Shown here: piece after piece, positions 36,756-46,190 of the stretch
How the letters are laid out: every line of letters begins with the position of its first letter
Position numbering within the stretch: the first letter of the stretch is position 1
Source: an uncultured Eubacteriales bacterium
GTDB lineage: Bacteria; Bacillota; Clostridia; Lachnospirales; Lachnospiraceae
Reading direction: 5' to 3'
Length of the DNA: 64,000 nt
Assembly: GCA_951800645.1 (NCBI GenBank)
Contig: CATOIK010000003.1
Span: 1 to 64,000, forward strand
Made by a program: the position numbers and the translations under genes
The notes under the pieces: model-generated
What the model was told of the DNA's origin: nothing
Database searches by the model: none
What the model saw: only the letters and a program-made list of their open reading frames with translations

Positions 36756-37988
36756 TTACGGAATGGAACTGCCTGCCAGATACCCGGTGGACCAGGCAAT
36801 CTGCAGATTAAATCCGCCGGTTACTCCGTCTACATCCAGAAGCTCCCCAGCCAGATAAAGCCCCGGCAGCAGCTTGGACTCCATAGTAGAGGGATTTACC
36901 TCCTTTACAGAAATGCCGCCCTGGGTAATAATGGCTTCCTTATAATCCCGAAGGCCGGTAAGGGTCAGCCGGAAATCCTTCATTTCCCGGATGATGCGGC
37001 GCCGTTCTTCCCTGGTAATCTCATTAACCTTCTTTTCCGGAAGAATTCCGCTGCGCTCTACGATCACCGGCATCAGTCTGGCCGGAAGCAGATGAACCAG
37101 GGCATTTTTATACTGCTTGTTTTTCAGTTCCTCAAAATCCCGAAGGATTCTGGCGTCTAACTGCTCCTCTGACAAAGCCGGTTTTAAATCGATGGACAAG
37201 GTCAAAGGCTCTTTTTTTAGGTGCCCTGCCACATAGCTGCTGGCTGATAAAAGCACCGGGCCGCTGACTCCGAAATGGGTAAACAGCATTTCCCCAAATT
37301 CTTCATACAGCACTTTTGGGCCTTTCAAAACCTTTACCTGTATATTTCGCAGGGAAAGGCCCATCAGCTCCTTTACCACCGGTTCTTTTACCTCAAAAGG
37401 CACCAGAGCCGGAGATAATGCCGCCGTAGTATGGCCAAACGCCTCTGCAAACCGGTATCCGTCTCCTGTAGAGCCAGTAGATGGGTAGGAAAGGCCGCCG
37501 GTAGCCAAAACCACTGCGTCTGCCGCTACGGTCTTTCCGGACTTCTTAAGCAGGATTCCAGACGCGCGGCCATTCTTCGCCACAATACCGGCTGCTTCCT
37601 CCTGCAGATGAACCGCTACTTTCTGTTTCTTCATTTCTTCCGCCAGAGCCCGGATCACATCTGAAGACTTGTCTGACACAGGAAAAACCCGGTTGCCCCG
37701 CTCTGTTTTTACCGGACAGCCGTTTTCTTCCAGAAGCTTAATAATGTCCTGGTTGGTAAAGCTATAGACGCTGCTGTAAAGGAACTTGGCGTTGCGCACC
37801 ACATTTCCGAAAAAGTCTTCTGTGTCACAGCCGTTGGTTAGATTGCAGCGGCCTTTTCCAGTAATAAAAATCTTTTTCCCCAGCTTTTCATTTTTCTCAT
37901 AAAGGCTAACCTGATGGCCTGCCCGTCCGGCGGCAATGGCCGCCATCATTCCGGCTGCGCCGCCTCCAATCACCACTACCTGGCTCAT
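36756..37988 (-). CDS. NAD(P)/FAD-dependent oxidoreductase, HI0933/BaiN-like
   Basis: VVVIGGGAAGMMAA, GRCNLTN, TQGGISVKEVNPSTMESK. Confidence 0.93.
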   Translation of the reverse strand: MSQVVVIGGGAAGMMAAIAAGRAGHQVSLYEKNEKLGKKIFITGKGRCNLTNGCDTEDFFGNVVRNAKFLYSSVYSFTNQDIIKLLEENGCPVKTERGNRVFPVSDKSSDVIRALAEEMKKQKVAVHLQEEAAGIVAKNGRASGILLKKSGKTVAADAVVLATGGLSYPSTGSTGDGYRFAEAFGHTTAALSPALVPFEVKEPVVKELMGLSLRNIQVKVLKGPKVLYEEFGEMLFTHFGVSGPVLLSASSYVAGHLKKEPLTLSIDLKPALSEEQLDARILRDFEELKNKQYKNALVHLLPARLMPVIVERSGILPEKKVNEITREERRRIIREMKDFRLTLTGLRDYKEAIITQGGISVKEVNPSTMESKLLPGLYLAGELLDVDGVTGGFNLQIAWSTGYLAGSSIP

Positions 37989-39994
37989 TCTGTCTCTGTG
38001 CTCTCCTCTGTCTGCAATTTCAGGTTCTGCCGCACCTGACTGCGGTAATTTACACATGCTTCATTCTGATAAAAAAAGCTTACTTCTTTCTTCCAGGCTC
38101 CCGGCGTTTCATCCGGCCGCCCGGTCAGCACAAACATAGTAAATGCAGTAACAAAATCCGGAGAAGAACGGGTTTCTGAAGCCATCTCTCCCGGCGCCGC
38201 CCCTATCTCCACCGGCCCCTGCTGCTGTTCTGCCATGGTTCCCACCAAAGCTTTATAGCTTTCCGCCAGCTCAGGCTCTGATTCCGCTAATATCTGCCCA
38301 TAAAAACCTACCAGCCGTTTCACAGTCCCGGTATAATCCTGCCAGTCCCCGGTCTGGAAAAAGGCGTCTGCCGGATCCAGGCCAATCTCCCAGCCGCCTG
38401 TGCCTGCCTCTTCCACATCTTCCGTGACAGTCAGATAACTGGTCTGACCGCCTGCTCCGTCTGTAAAAAAGGTAACCATCCTGATGGCTTCTGCTGACTG
38501 CGTCACATTGGAAAGCAGTTCCATATAGACATTACAGCGGCTGTCTGCTCCTGCAGAGCCAAGAAGGCTGCCGTCTCCCCTCCGCTCCTCTAACAGAATT
38601 ATCTCCGGCCTGTATTCCCGGATTTCCAGACTATACCCGTTGCTCTCCGGAATCAGGGCGAAAAATTTGCCCCCTGCCGAATCCTGCCAGTCGTATTCTG
38701 TGCCGTTTGGCCCGCTGTTTTCCCCCACAGGAGCACCGTAAAAGGCTTCCAGCCGGCCTTTCATCTCCTCAAAGCCAATTCCTGCCTCTGAAGCCTCCGG
38801 CACGATCAAATCCAGCTTTCCATCGGTAAAATAGTAATTAGTCATAATCAACTGGTCTACGCCGAACCACTTCATGCGGAACTGATATTTTTCGATGGTT
38901 CTGCCCTCATTGTCCGTATTGACTATCAGATGCATCCCGGTTCGCCCGGTACCGGCCTGCACTGTCTCAATCGTCTCTCCAAACCAGGAAGGGGTGTCCT
39001 TCGTCTGCACAAAGGCATAGTCCCGGTCATTATAGGAATGGGATTTTGCCATCATGGAAGGGGTGTCTGCATCCATCAGCTCTGCTGCTGCCGTACAGAC
39101 GGTTTCCGCCACCTGGGTCAAAACCTCTGCATCTACGCTGGCCGGAAGGTCCAGCGGCGTATCTGCCTCATAGCTTTTAAAACGCTGGCCGATGCTGACT
39201 GCCGGAATTTCCTCCCGCATAAACACGCTGGTTTCTCCTCCGGGAACCGCCTGATAGCTCCACATCTGGCCATATTCATGGCCGGAGGCCTCCCGCAGCA
39301 TATCCCCGGCCATGGTGCTCTTTCCGTCTGCTGTGCCCATTACCATACTGCCTCCGGCTTTATAGCCGGAAGGATCCAGCATAATAGCTCCGATAATCCG
39401 CTGCTTTTCCCGGCTGGATAAGCGGCTTACATAGTGACGGGCTCCCATCAGCCCGTCCTGATGGCCGGAAAAGCTGACAAACCGCAGCTCCGTATCTGTG
39501 GGAAGGTCAGAAAGTAATCTGGCAATCTCTAAAAACACTGCTGCCCCAGAACCGTTTGTTCCCGCTCCCGGACTTGCAAAAGCTGTATCGTGCCAGGTTC
39601 CGATCAACAGAATATCTCCGTCCGGATTGGCAGAGGTGCGAAGGCCGGAAAGGTTGCAGCCCTCTGCCACACCGGTCTCTGTCTCATAAGTATAGGTCTG
39701 GCGCTCCACTTCATAGCCGTAATCAGAAAGAAGCTGTTCCATGTATCTCACTGCCTGCATTTCCCCGCTGCTGCCTGCCATTCTGGGATGCTCTGACAAC
39801 CCCATAAGGGATTCCCGGATATAGAAGGGGTTGGCCTCCTCCAAAAGAGGAATCGCCTCCTGAACTGCTTTAGAGGAAGCCTGGCCTCTGGGAAGCACGC
39901 GGGTAGAAGGCCCGGCGCATCCGGCCAAAACCGCCCCTGATATAAGAACTGCCAAAACTCCGGCCTTTCCAAATGCTCTGCGCCTGCCTTTCAT
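37985..39994 (-). CDS. M28-family peptidase lipoprotein with uncharacterised C-terminal region
   Basis: Lipobox LAGCAG; GTWHDTAFASPGAGTNGSGAAVFLEIAR metal-site region of M28. Confidence 0.75.
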   Translation of the reverse strand: MKGRRRAFGKAGVLAVLISGAVLAGCAGPSTRVLPRGQASSKAVQEAIPLLEEANPFYIRESLMGLSEHPRMAGSSGEMQAVRYMEQLLSDYGYEVERQTYTYETETGVAEGCNLSGLRTSANPDGDILLIGTWHDTAFASPGAGTNGSGAAVFLEIARLLSDLPTDTELRFVSFSGHQDGLMGARHYVSRLSSREKQRIIGAIMLDPSGYKAGGSMVMGTADGKSTMAGDMLREASGHEYGQMWSYQAVPGGETSVFMREEIPAVSIGQRFKSYEADTPLDLPASVDAEVLTQVAETVCTAAAELMDADTPSMMAKSHSYNDRDYAFVQTKDTPSWFGETIETVQAGTGRTGMHLIVNTDNEGRTIEKYQFRMKWFGVDQLIMTNYYFTDGKLDLIVPEASEAGIGFEEMKGRLEAFYGAPVGENSGPNGTEYDWQDSAGGKFFALIPESNGYSLEIREYRPEIILLEERRGDGSLLGSAGADSRCNVYMELLSNVTQSAEAIRMVTFFTDGAGGQTSYLTVTEDVEEAGTGGWEIGLDPADAFFQTGDWQDYTGTVKRLVGFYGQILAESEPELAESYKALVGTMAEQQQGPVEIGAAPGEMASETRSSPDFVTAFTMFVLTGRPDETPGAWKKEVSFFYQNEACVNYRSQVRQNLKLQTEESTETE

Positions 39995-40080
39995 GGTTAT
40001 TCCCCCTTTTCCCTGCAAAAGAAGCAGCCGGCATTGGATGATTTGCTTTCCGCCGCCGCTGCCTCCTCTCATTCCGTTTT

Positions 40081-41400
40081 TTAGATCTCCGCCATCACGA
40101 AAATATCGTAAATGGCCTTGATTGCTGCCTCAAAGTCTGTATTTTTCACACCAATGATGATATTTAACTCACTGGATCCCTGGTCAATCATTTTTACATT
40201 GATGCGGGCATGGGCCAGAGCAGAGAAAATGCGTCCTGCCGTACCGCGGGTAGCCTTCATGCCTCTCCCTACAACAGCCACCAAAGCCAAATCTGACTCC
40301 AGCTCTACGCTGTCCGGCTCTACTGCCCGGTGAATGCCTGCAATGACAGACTGCTCATACTCCTCAAACTCGTCCTGATGCACCATAATCGTCATGGTGT
40401 CAATGCCGGACGGCATATGCTCAAAGGAAATGCCGTACCGCTCAAATACCTCCAGCACCTTTCTGCCAAAGCCAACCTCTGCGTTCATCATGGCTTTCTC
40501 AATGTTGATGGCGCAAAAGCCTTTCTTTCCCGCAATTCCGGTGATGGTATACCGGGGCTTTCTGCAAGTGCTTTCCACTATCAAAGTCCCCTTGTCCTCC
40601 GGCTTGTTGGTATTGCGGATATTGATGGGGATTCCCTCCCGGCGCACCGGGAAAATAGCATCCTCATGAAGCACGCTGGCGCCCATGTAGGACAGCTCCC
40701 GCAGCTCCTTGTAGGTGATGGTCTCAATCACCTCCGGATTCTCTACAATCCGGGGATCTGTCACCAAAAATCCTGACACATCCGTCCAGTTCTCGTAAAG
40801 ATCTGCATGGATGGCTTTTGCTACAATGGAGCCGGTTACATCGGAACCGCCTCTGGAAAAGGTTCTGATGCTGCCGTCATGTCTGGAGCCGTAAAATCCG
40901 GGAATTACCGCCCGGTCCACATGCTCTAACCGCTCTGACAGCTCTTTATTTGTAACTTCCGGCTCAAATACGCCGTTTTCATCGAAAAAAATGACTTCTG
41001 CCGCATCAATAAACTCATAGCCCAGGTAATTGGCCATGATAATGCCGTTTAAGTATTCTCCGCGAGAAGCTGCATAGTCCCGGCCAACGCCTTTTACAAA
41101 GTTTTCCTCAATCCGGTCAAACTCGTGATCCAGATTCAGATTCAGCTCCAGACCGTCAATAATGTCTGTATAGCGGCTTTTGATCTTTTCCAGAATCTTT
41201 TTATAGCTGGCTCCGGAGGACGCTGCGTCATAGCAGGCGTACAGCATATCCGTTACCTTTTCATCCTTGCTGTCCCGCTTTCCCGGCGCAGACGGAATCA
41301 CATAGCGTCTGGCCTTATCAGAGCGGATAATCTCTCCAACCTTTTTAAACTGGCGGGCGCTGGCTAAAGAACTGCCTCCAAACTTAACTACCTTTTTCAT
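40081..41400 (-). CDS. Aspartate kinase
   Basis: MKKVVKFGGSSLA, FSRGGSDVTGS, ACT-domain C-terminus. Confidence 0.94.
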   Translation of the reverse strand: MKKVVKFGGSSLASARQFKKVGEIIRSDKARRYVIPSAPGKRDSKDEKVTDMLYACYDAASSGASYKKILEKIKSRYTDIIDGLELNLNLDHEFDRIEENFVKGVGRDYAASRGEYLNGIIMANYLGYEFIDAAEVIFFDENGVFEPEVTNKELSERLEHVDRAVIPGFYGSRHDGSIRTFSRGGSDVTGSIVAKAIHADLYENWTDVSGFLVTDPRIVENPEVIETITYKELRELSYMGASVLHEDAIFPVRREGIPINIRNTNKPEDKGTLIVESTCRKPRYTITGIAGKKGFCAINIEKAMMNAEVGFGRKVLEVFERYGISFEHMPSGIDTMTIMVHQDEFEEYEQSVIAGIHRAVEPDSVELESDLALVAVVGRGMKATRGTAGRIFSALAHARINVKMIDQGSSELNIIIGVKNTDFEAAIKAIYDIFVMAEI

Positions 41401-41432
41401 AATTGATCCTCTCCTCGTAGAAATACAAGTCT

Positions 41433-41475
41433 CCGGCGGATTTTCGGAGGAAAATCTCCGAAAAGGCGCCGCCGG
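41433..41475 (-). promoter_or_regulatory. Strong two-tier hairpin in aspartate kinase leader
   Basis: CCGGCGG/CCGCCGG outer stem enclosing TTTTCGGAG/CTCCGAAAA inner stem. Confidence 0.6.
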
Positions 41476-41494
41476 ATTTTCTCTATTTGGGAAA

Positions 41495-41523
41495 ATCATA
41501 CTTTAATTCCCAGGGACTGTCAA
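41495..41523 (-). promoter_or_regulatory. Aspartate kinase promoter (TTGACA-N17-TATGAT)
   Basis: Minus strand TTGACA 41518-41523, TATGAT 41495-41500. Confidence 0.75.
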
Positions 41524-41551
41524 GTCAAAAACCAGTTAAAAAGTTTCCGTT

Positions 41552-43309
41552 TTACTCTTTATTCTTCCACTTAAAGTTTGGAATCACATCGCTCCACTTG
41601 TCAATGCCGATCAGAGCCTTATATTTTTCTGTTGTCTCCAGGGTCGTATTCCGGTCGTCAATATGCTTATACACCACCCAGGACTGCTTCCGCATAGTGG
41701 AGACGATGTCGTTGGGTTTACTCATATCGCAGCTCCACAGGCCGAAGCTTAAGGAGGTGTTTACCTCTGCCGGAGCGTCTACCTGGCGGCTCATAATGAA
41801 AGCGTCAATCAGAGGATTGCTGTCTGCAATATAGTAGGCGTATGCAATGGCTGCCGCCTGCAGATCCTCCACCTTTCCACGGCTGTGGCTCTGGGATGTA
41901 AAGCCCTGTTCTGAAAGGATCACATGCCGGGGCTTGCCGTCCCGCTTTAAAAACTGAGGCTGCTGCAGATAATCTGTCAGCACACTTAGGTTGATCATGT
42001 TGACTACCGGCGAGCTGGCATCGTATTTGATCAGTCCGGTTTCTCCATCGTTCCAGAACTCCGGCTCTACCATGGGAATGGAATAGGGGTGATAAGCCAG
42101 TTCCCAGTCAATCTGGCCGCCGGGAATCATCATGTTGTTAAAGGAGTCGATAACATCCTTGGCATTGTATTTTAACTGGCCGTCTGCCTCGTGGAGCCAG
42201 TTGTAATCTGTGGAGAAGAACACCCGGCTGGTGCTGCTGGTGCTCTTGATGGCCGTATAGAACACCCGGAACGCCCGCAGATATTCATCCATATACTGTT
42301 CCAGGCTCATAGAACCCATGTAGTTCCAAAACTGATTGTTGATTTCATTGCCGATAACCCAGTTGGACACCCGGCCATAGGGGGACTGGAGGCTGCTGTA
42401 GCGCTCTGCCAGAAAGGCGGCAATGGCCCGCAGGGTCTCAAAGCCCTCCTGGGTAGCCACATGGAAGCCGTAATAATTGGCCCTTCCTGCCGGCTGTTTT
42501 GTTACCCCTGGATAGTAAAGCTGGGGAGTAGCCGGATTCCAGTCGTTTAAGATAACTGCCGTCACCGTCATGTTTTTTTCTGACATGCGGCGGATGGTAT
42601 CATCGTAAACCGCCATTACCTCACTGCTGAAGTGGTAGGTTTTTCCATCGTAGGTGTAATCGATTCCGCTTCCTAAAATATGGCTGAAAGGAATGTTTAC
42701 GATGACATGATTTACCCCCAGCTCAAAGGCGTCTGAAATCATGGAGGGGGTGGTCTGAATCAGCAGGCCCTTCTTGGTCTGTCCGGATTTGTAAGGGTCG
42801 TTAAATTTAGCCAGAGATTCCGGATTTGCCACATAAGCCTGGTTGCTGACCGGAGTATATTCGGTTCCGTCATAAACGGCAATCACAAAGCTGGAGTAAA
42901 GCCGGTCCTCTGCAGTGTCTTTATTTAAAGGGACGCTGAAATGAAGGGGATCTCCTTTTTCAATCCATCCGATATAGTCGGTTCTGCCTTTTAAATCCCG
43001 CTGGTAAGGCTTCTGTTCAAAAAGATACAGGTAATTATCGTAAAAATTCGGGTCTGAAATACTGCCCTCCAGCTTGCCGTCCAGCACAATCTGGTCTCCG
43101 GATACAAAGCATTCGTAAATATGGGCAAACTCCGTAGGAGCCTGTTTCTGAGGAGCTTGTGCCTCCCCAGGTACAGTCTCTCCGGCTGCCGCAGCCTGCG
43201 CTGCTGTATTTTCTCCCTCAGCCTTTGCTTCTATCCTTCCGATTCCGCCAAAACCAGCCACTAAAACCGCAGCACAGCAAAGGGAAACCATCTTCTTCCA
43301 TAATTTCAT
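41552..43309 (-). CDS. Secreted DUF5722-like protein, candidate TIM-barrel glycoside hydrolase
   Basis: Signal peptide; SNWVIGNEINNQFWNY and HVILSEQGFTSQSHS resemble clan-A acid/base and nucleophile strands. Confidence 0.7.
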   Translation of the reverse strand: MKLWKKMVSLCCAAVLVAGFGGIGRIEAKAEGENTAAQAAAAGETVPGEAQAPQKQAPTEFAHIYECFVSGDQIVLDGKLEGSISDPNFYDNYLYLFEQKPYQRDLKGRTDYIGWIEKGDPLHFSVPLNKDTAEDRLYSSFVIAVYDGTEYTPVSNQAYVANPESLAKFNDPYKSGQTKKGLLIQTTPSMISDAFELGVNHVIVNIPFSHILGSGIDYTYDGKTYHFSSEVMAVYDDTIRRMSEKNMTVTAVILNDWNPATPQLYYPGVTKQPAGRANYYGFHVATQEGFETLRAIAAFLAERYSSLQSPYGRVSNWVIGNEINNQFWNYMGSMSLEQYMDEYLRAFRVFYTAIKSTSSTSRVFFSTDYNWLHEADGQLKYNAKDVIDSFNNMMIPGGQIDWELAYHPYSIPMVEPEFWNDGETGLIKYDASSPVVNMINLSVLTDYLQQPQFLKRDGKPRHVILSEQGFTSQSHSRGKVEDLQAAAIAYAYYIADSNPLIDAFIMSRQVDAPAEVNTSLSFGLWSCDMSKPNDIVSTMRKQSWVVYKHIDDRNTTLETTEKYKALIGIDKWSDVIPNFKWKNKE

Positions 43310-43368
43310 ATTCTGCCTCCAATCTCTGTCGCTTAAAAATCTGCCACAGGCAAATTTTTATACTAAAC

Positions 43369-43396
43369 ATGATACCATGTTATCCAGAGAGTGCAA
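43369..43396 (-). promoter_or_regulatory. Promoter for DUF5722 gene (TTGCAC-N16-TATCAT)
   Basis: Minus strand TTGCAC 43391-43396, TATCAT 43369-43374. Confidence 0.5.
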
Positions 43397-43496
43397 GAAC
43401 GATTCCCTTAATTTGCCTTACGGTTTTCTTGCGATTTTGAAAAACCTCTTTTCCCGGAATCTCCCGTTGGAAGATTATTCAAGTGGTCAGCATCGT

Positions 43497-44813
43497 CTAC
43501 AAAATATCTTTATATTCCTCTGCCCTGCGGGTAAACTCTCCCATAACAGCGGACAATTCCTCCCGCTCTTTCTTTAGATCAACCCCCAGCAGCCGTCCCC
43601 CTTCTACTAGCTGCGCTCCGTTTACCCACACCTTGTCTACATTCTGGGGCCGGGCAGAATACACAATTACAGAGTAAGGATTGTAGGCAGGGAACATATT
43701 GACGGAATCTGTCTCCAAAAGTACCAGGTCTGCCTTTTTTCCTGCTTCAATAGAGCCGATTTCCTGCTCTGCTCCTAAGACCTTTGCGCCGCCGATCGTA
43801 CCCAGCTTTACAATCTGGTCAGCCGGGAAAATCCCCCGGCTGTGATACCGGGTCTTCTGGGCAGAGGCGATCATCTTAAACTGAGTAAACAAATCCAGCG
43901 TATTGCCGGAGGAAGGGCCGTCTGTGCCTACGCCCACAGTAACGCCCCTGTTTTCCATATCGTAAACCGGACAAACGCCTTTACCGCCTTTTGTATTGGC
44001 TCCTACGCAGTGAGCCACCCTGGTATTCGTTTCTGCAAACAATGCAATGTCATGGTCTGTGGCGTGAATGCAATGAGCGGCAATGGTGCGGTCAGACAGC
44101 ACTCCCAAATCGTAGAGAAATTCAATGGGAGTCTGGTTATATTCCTTCCGAAACAGCTCCATCTCATAGTCCATCTCGCTGACATGAAGGGTGTAGGGTA
44201 CATCATAACGGCAGGCCAGGTCATAGGCTGCCTTTAACATCTCCGGAGAGTTGGTATTGGTGGCGTGAGGCGCTGCCATGGGATGGATCCGGTCATGGCC
44301 CTTCCACTTCTTTATCAGCTCCTCGCAGAGGGTCAGGCCGCCGTAAGGCTCTTTGCTGTCACAGGTTTCCATATTGATAACCGTCTCTCCTACCCAGGCC
44401 CGGATGCCCATCTCATCACAGGCTCTGGCCACCTGATCTTCAAAATAGTACATGTCCAGTACCGTGGTAACGCCGGATAACAAAAGCTCGCAGATGGCAT
44501 ACCGGGAAGCACGGTATACCAGCTCCGGCGTCATAGCTTCTAATTCCAGGGGAAATAAAAATTTCCGCAGCCGGTCCGGGCAGTCATCTCCCATGGAACG
44601 GAAAGGAATCATGGGAATATGGCTGTGAACATTTACCATGCCCGGCATTAAAATACCGCCGCAGGCGTCAATCTGCCTATCTGCCTGAAGGTCAGGTTTC
44701 CCCTCTCCCACTGCTATAATTTTATCATGCTCCAATACCACATATCCATCCTGGTACACATGGCGCTCCTCGTCCATACACAGTACCTGGGCGTGCTCGA
44801 TCACAGTTCTCAT
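43497..44813 (-). CDS. Amidohydrolase (ATZ/TRZ / S-adenosylhomocysteine deaminase-like)
   Basis: GMVNVHSHIPM, LHVSEMDYE, AAHCIHATDHD, GVGTDGPSSGNTLDLF. Confidence 0.88.
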   Translation of the reverse strand: MRTVIEHAQVLCMDEERHVYQDGYVVLEHDKIIAVGEGKPDLQADRQIDACGGILMPGMVNVHSHIPMIPFRSMGDDCPDRLRKFLFPLELEAMTPELVYRASRYAICELLLSGVTTVLDMYYFEDQVARACDEMGIRAWVGETVINMETCDSKEPYGGLTLCEELIKKWKGHDRIHPMAAPHATNTNSPEMLKAAYDLACRYDVPYTLHVSEMDYEMELFRKEYNQTPIEFLYDLGVLSDRTIAAHCIHATDHDIALFAETNTRVAHCVGANTKGGKGVCPVYDMENRGVTVGVGTDGPSSGNTLDLFTQFKMIASAQKTRYHSRGIFPADQIVKLGTIGGAKVLGAEQEIGSIEAGKKADLVLLETDSVNMFPAYNPYSVIVYSARPQNVDKVWVNGAQLVEGGRLLGVDLKKEREELSAVMGEFTRRAEEYKDIL

Positions 44814-44898
44814 ATTCCATTCCTCCTTTTATGAAAAAGAATTTTGATTGATCATTCCCACAAACAAAGCAATCCACGGTTTTTTGCCGCCATCCAAA

Positions 44899-44920
44899 AA
44901 GCCCCACCTTAGTGGGACTT
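44899..44920 (-). terminator. Terminator overlapping the ClC gene stop codon
   Basis: AAGTCCCAC/GTGGGGCTT stem then TTT on minus strand. Confidence 0.7.
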
Positions 44921-46165
44921 CCGGTTAATATACTCTGCTTTGATTTTAGAATAAACAAATTTCTGGCTGCTGTAAAGTCCGTAATATCCGGACAGAGTAA
45001 AGCTGACTGCCACTGCAATTACATAATAAGGCATCGCTTCAAAGCCAAACATCTCAAAAGCCAGAAGCATGGTGGTTATCGGACAGTTGGTTACGCCGCC
45101 GAACAGGGCCGCCATCCCCATGGAAATGCAAAGGCCTGACTCCGCTCCTAAAAGCCGGGCCATCAGACTGCCGAAGGCTGCTCCTACACACAGGGTAGGC
45201 ACAATCTCTCCGCCCTTAAAGCCTGCCCCAAGCACAACCGCCGTAAACAGCATTTTCATTAAGAATGCATACCAGGGTACTGCCTCCCCGGCAAAGCACC
45301 GTTCAATTAACCGGATGCCGCTTCCGTTATAATACTGGTTTTTGAAGATCAGGCTTAAGCCGATAAAGATGACACCGCCTGCCATCGCCCGCAAATAAGG
45401 ATTGGGCAGATACTTGCTGTAGAGATGGCTGCTTTTATGAAGCACCACGCAAAGCAGAATGCCTGTACAGGCGCAAAGCACCCCTAACAGCACAGCCAGA
45501 GCCGCCCCATAAAGTCCAAACTCCGGCACAGCTCCGATTTCAAAATGCTCGGCTTGAAGCCCTAATTTTCCTGCAATTCCAGCCCCGATAAAAGCCGAAA
45601 ACAGACAGGGCACCAATGCCGCATAGTACATAATGCCAATGCTGATGACCTCCAGGGCAAACACACCGGCTGCCAGAGGCGTTCCGAAAAGAGCCGCAAA
45701 TCCGGCGCTCATACCGCACATCACTGCAATCTTCCGATCCTTTTCATCCAACTGCATGACCCGGCCAATGATGTTTCCCAGACTTCCTCCCAACTGCAGG
45801 GCAGCTCCCTCTCTGCCTACAGAGGCGCTGACTGCCTGGCTTAACACCGCAGACACAAAAATCAGCGGCGCAGTCAGAGGCGTCACTTCTTCATCTGAGG
45901 AAATGGCCTCCAGCACCATATTGGTCCCCCGGTTATGCTCCTCTCTGCATATTTTATAGAGAAAGACAATGATTACACCGGCCACAGGCGCCAGATACAG
46001 TGCCCAGGGATGAATATGCCAGACATTGCCGGCCCACAGCACACAATGGCCGAACAGGGTGCCTAACAGGCCTACTGCCACCCCTACGGTAACGGAAATA
46101 ACCGTCCATTTTAAAAAGTAATGTATATTCTGCACTAACGGCGCAGTTCTTCTGTCTTCTTCCAT
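44909..46165 (-). CDS. ClC-family chloride channel / antiporter
   Basis: VGREGAALQLGGSLGN, GMSAGFAALFGTPLAAGVFALE selectivity-filter motifs. Confidence 0.93.
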   Translation of the reverse strand: MEEDRRTAPLVQNIHYFLKWTVISVTVGVAVGLLGTLFGHCVLWAGNVWHIHPWALYLAPVAGVIIVFLYKICREEHNRGTNMVLEAISSDEEVTPLTAPLIFVSAVLSQAVSASVGREGAALQLGGSLGNIIGRVMQLDEKDRKIAVMCGMSAGFAALFGTPLAAGVFALEVISIGIMYYAALVPCLFSAFIGAGIAGKLGLQAEHFEIGAVPEFGLYGAALAVLLGVLCACTGILLCVVLHKSSHLYSKYLPNPYLRAMAGGVIFIGLSLIFKNQYYNGSGIRLIERCFAGEAVPWYAFLMKMLFTAVVLGAGFKGGEIVPTLCVGAAFGSLMARLLGAESGLCISMGMAALFGGVTNCPITTMLLAFEMFGFEAMPYYVIAVAVSFTLSGYYGLYSSQKFVYSKIKAEYINRKSH

Positions 46166-46190
46166 TTTCTCAGTCCCCTAAATACCGGCG

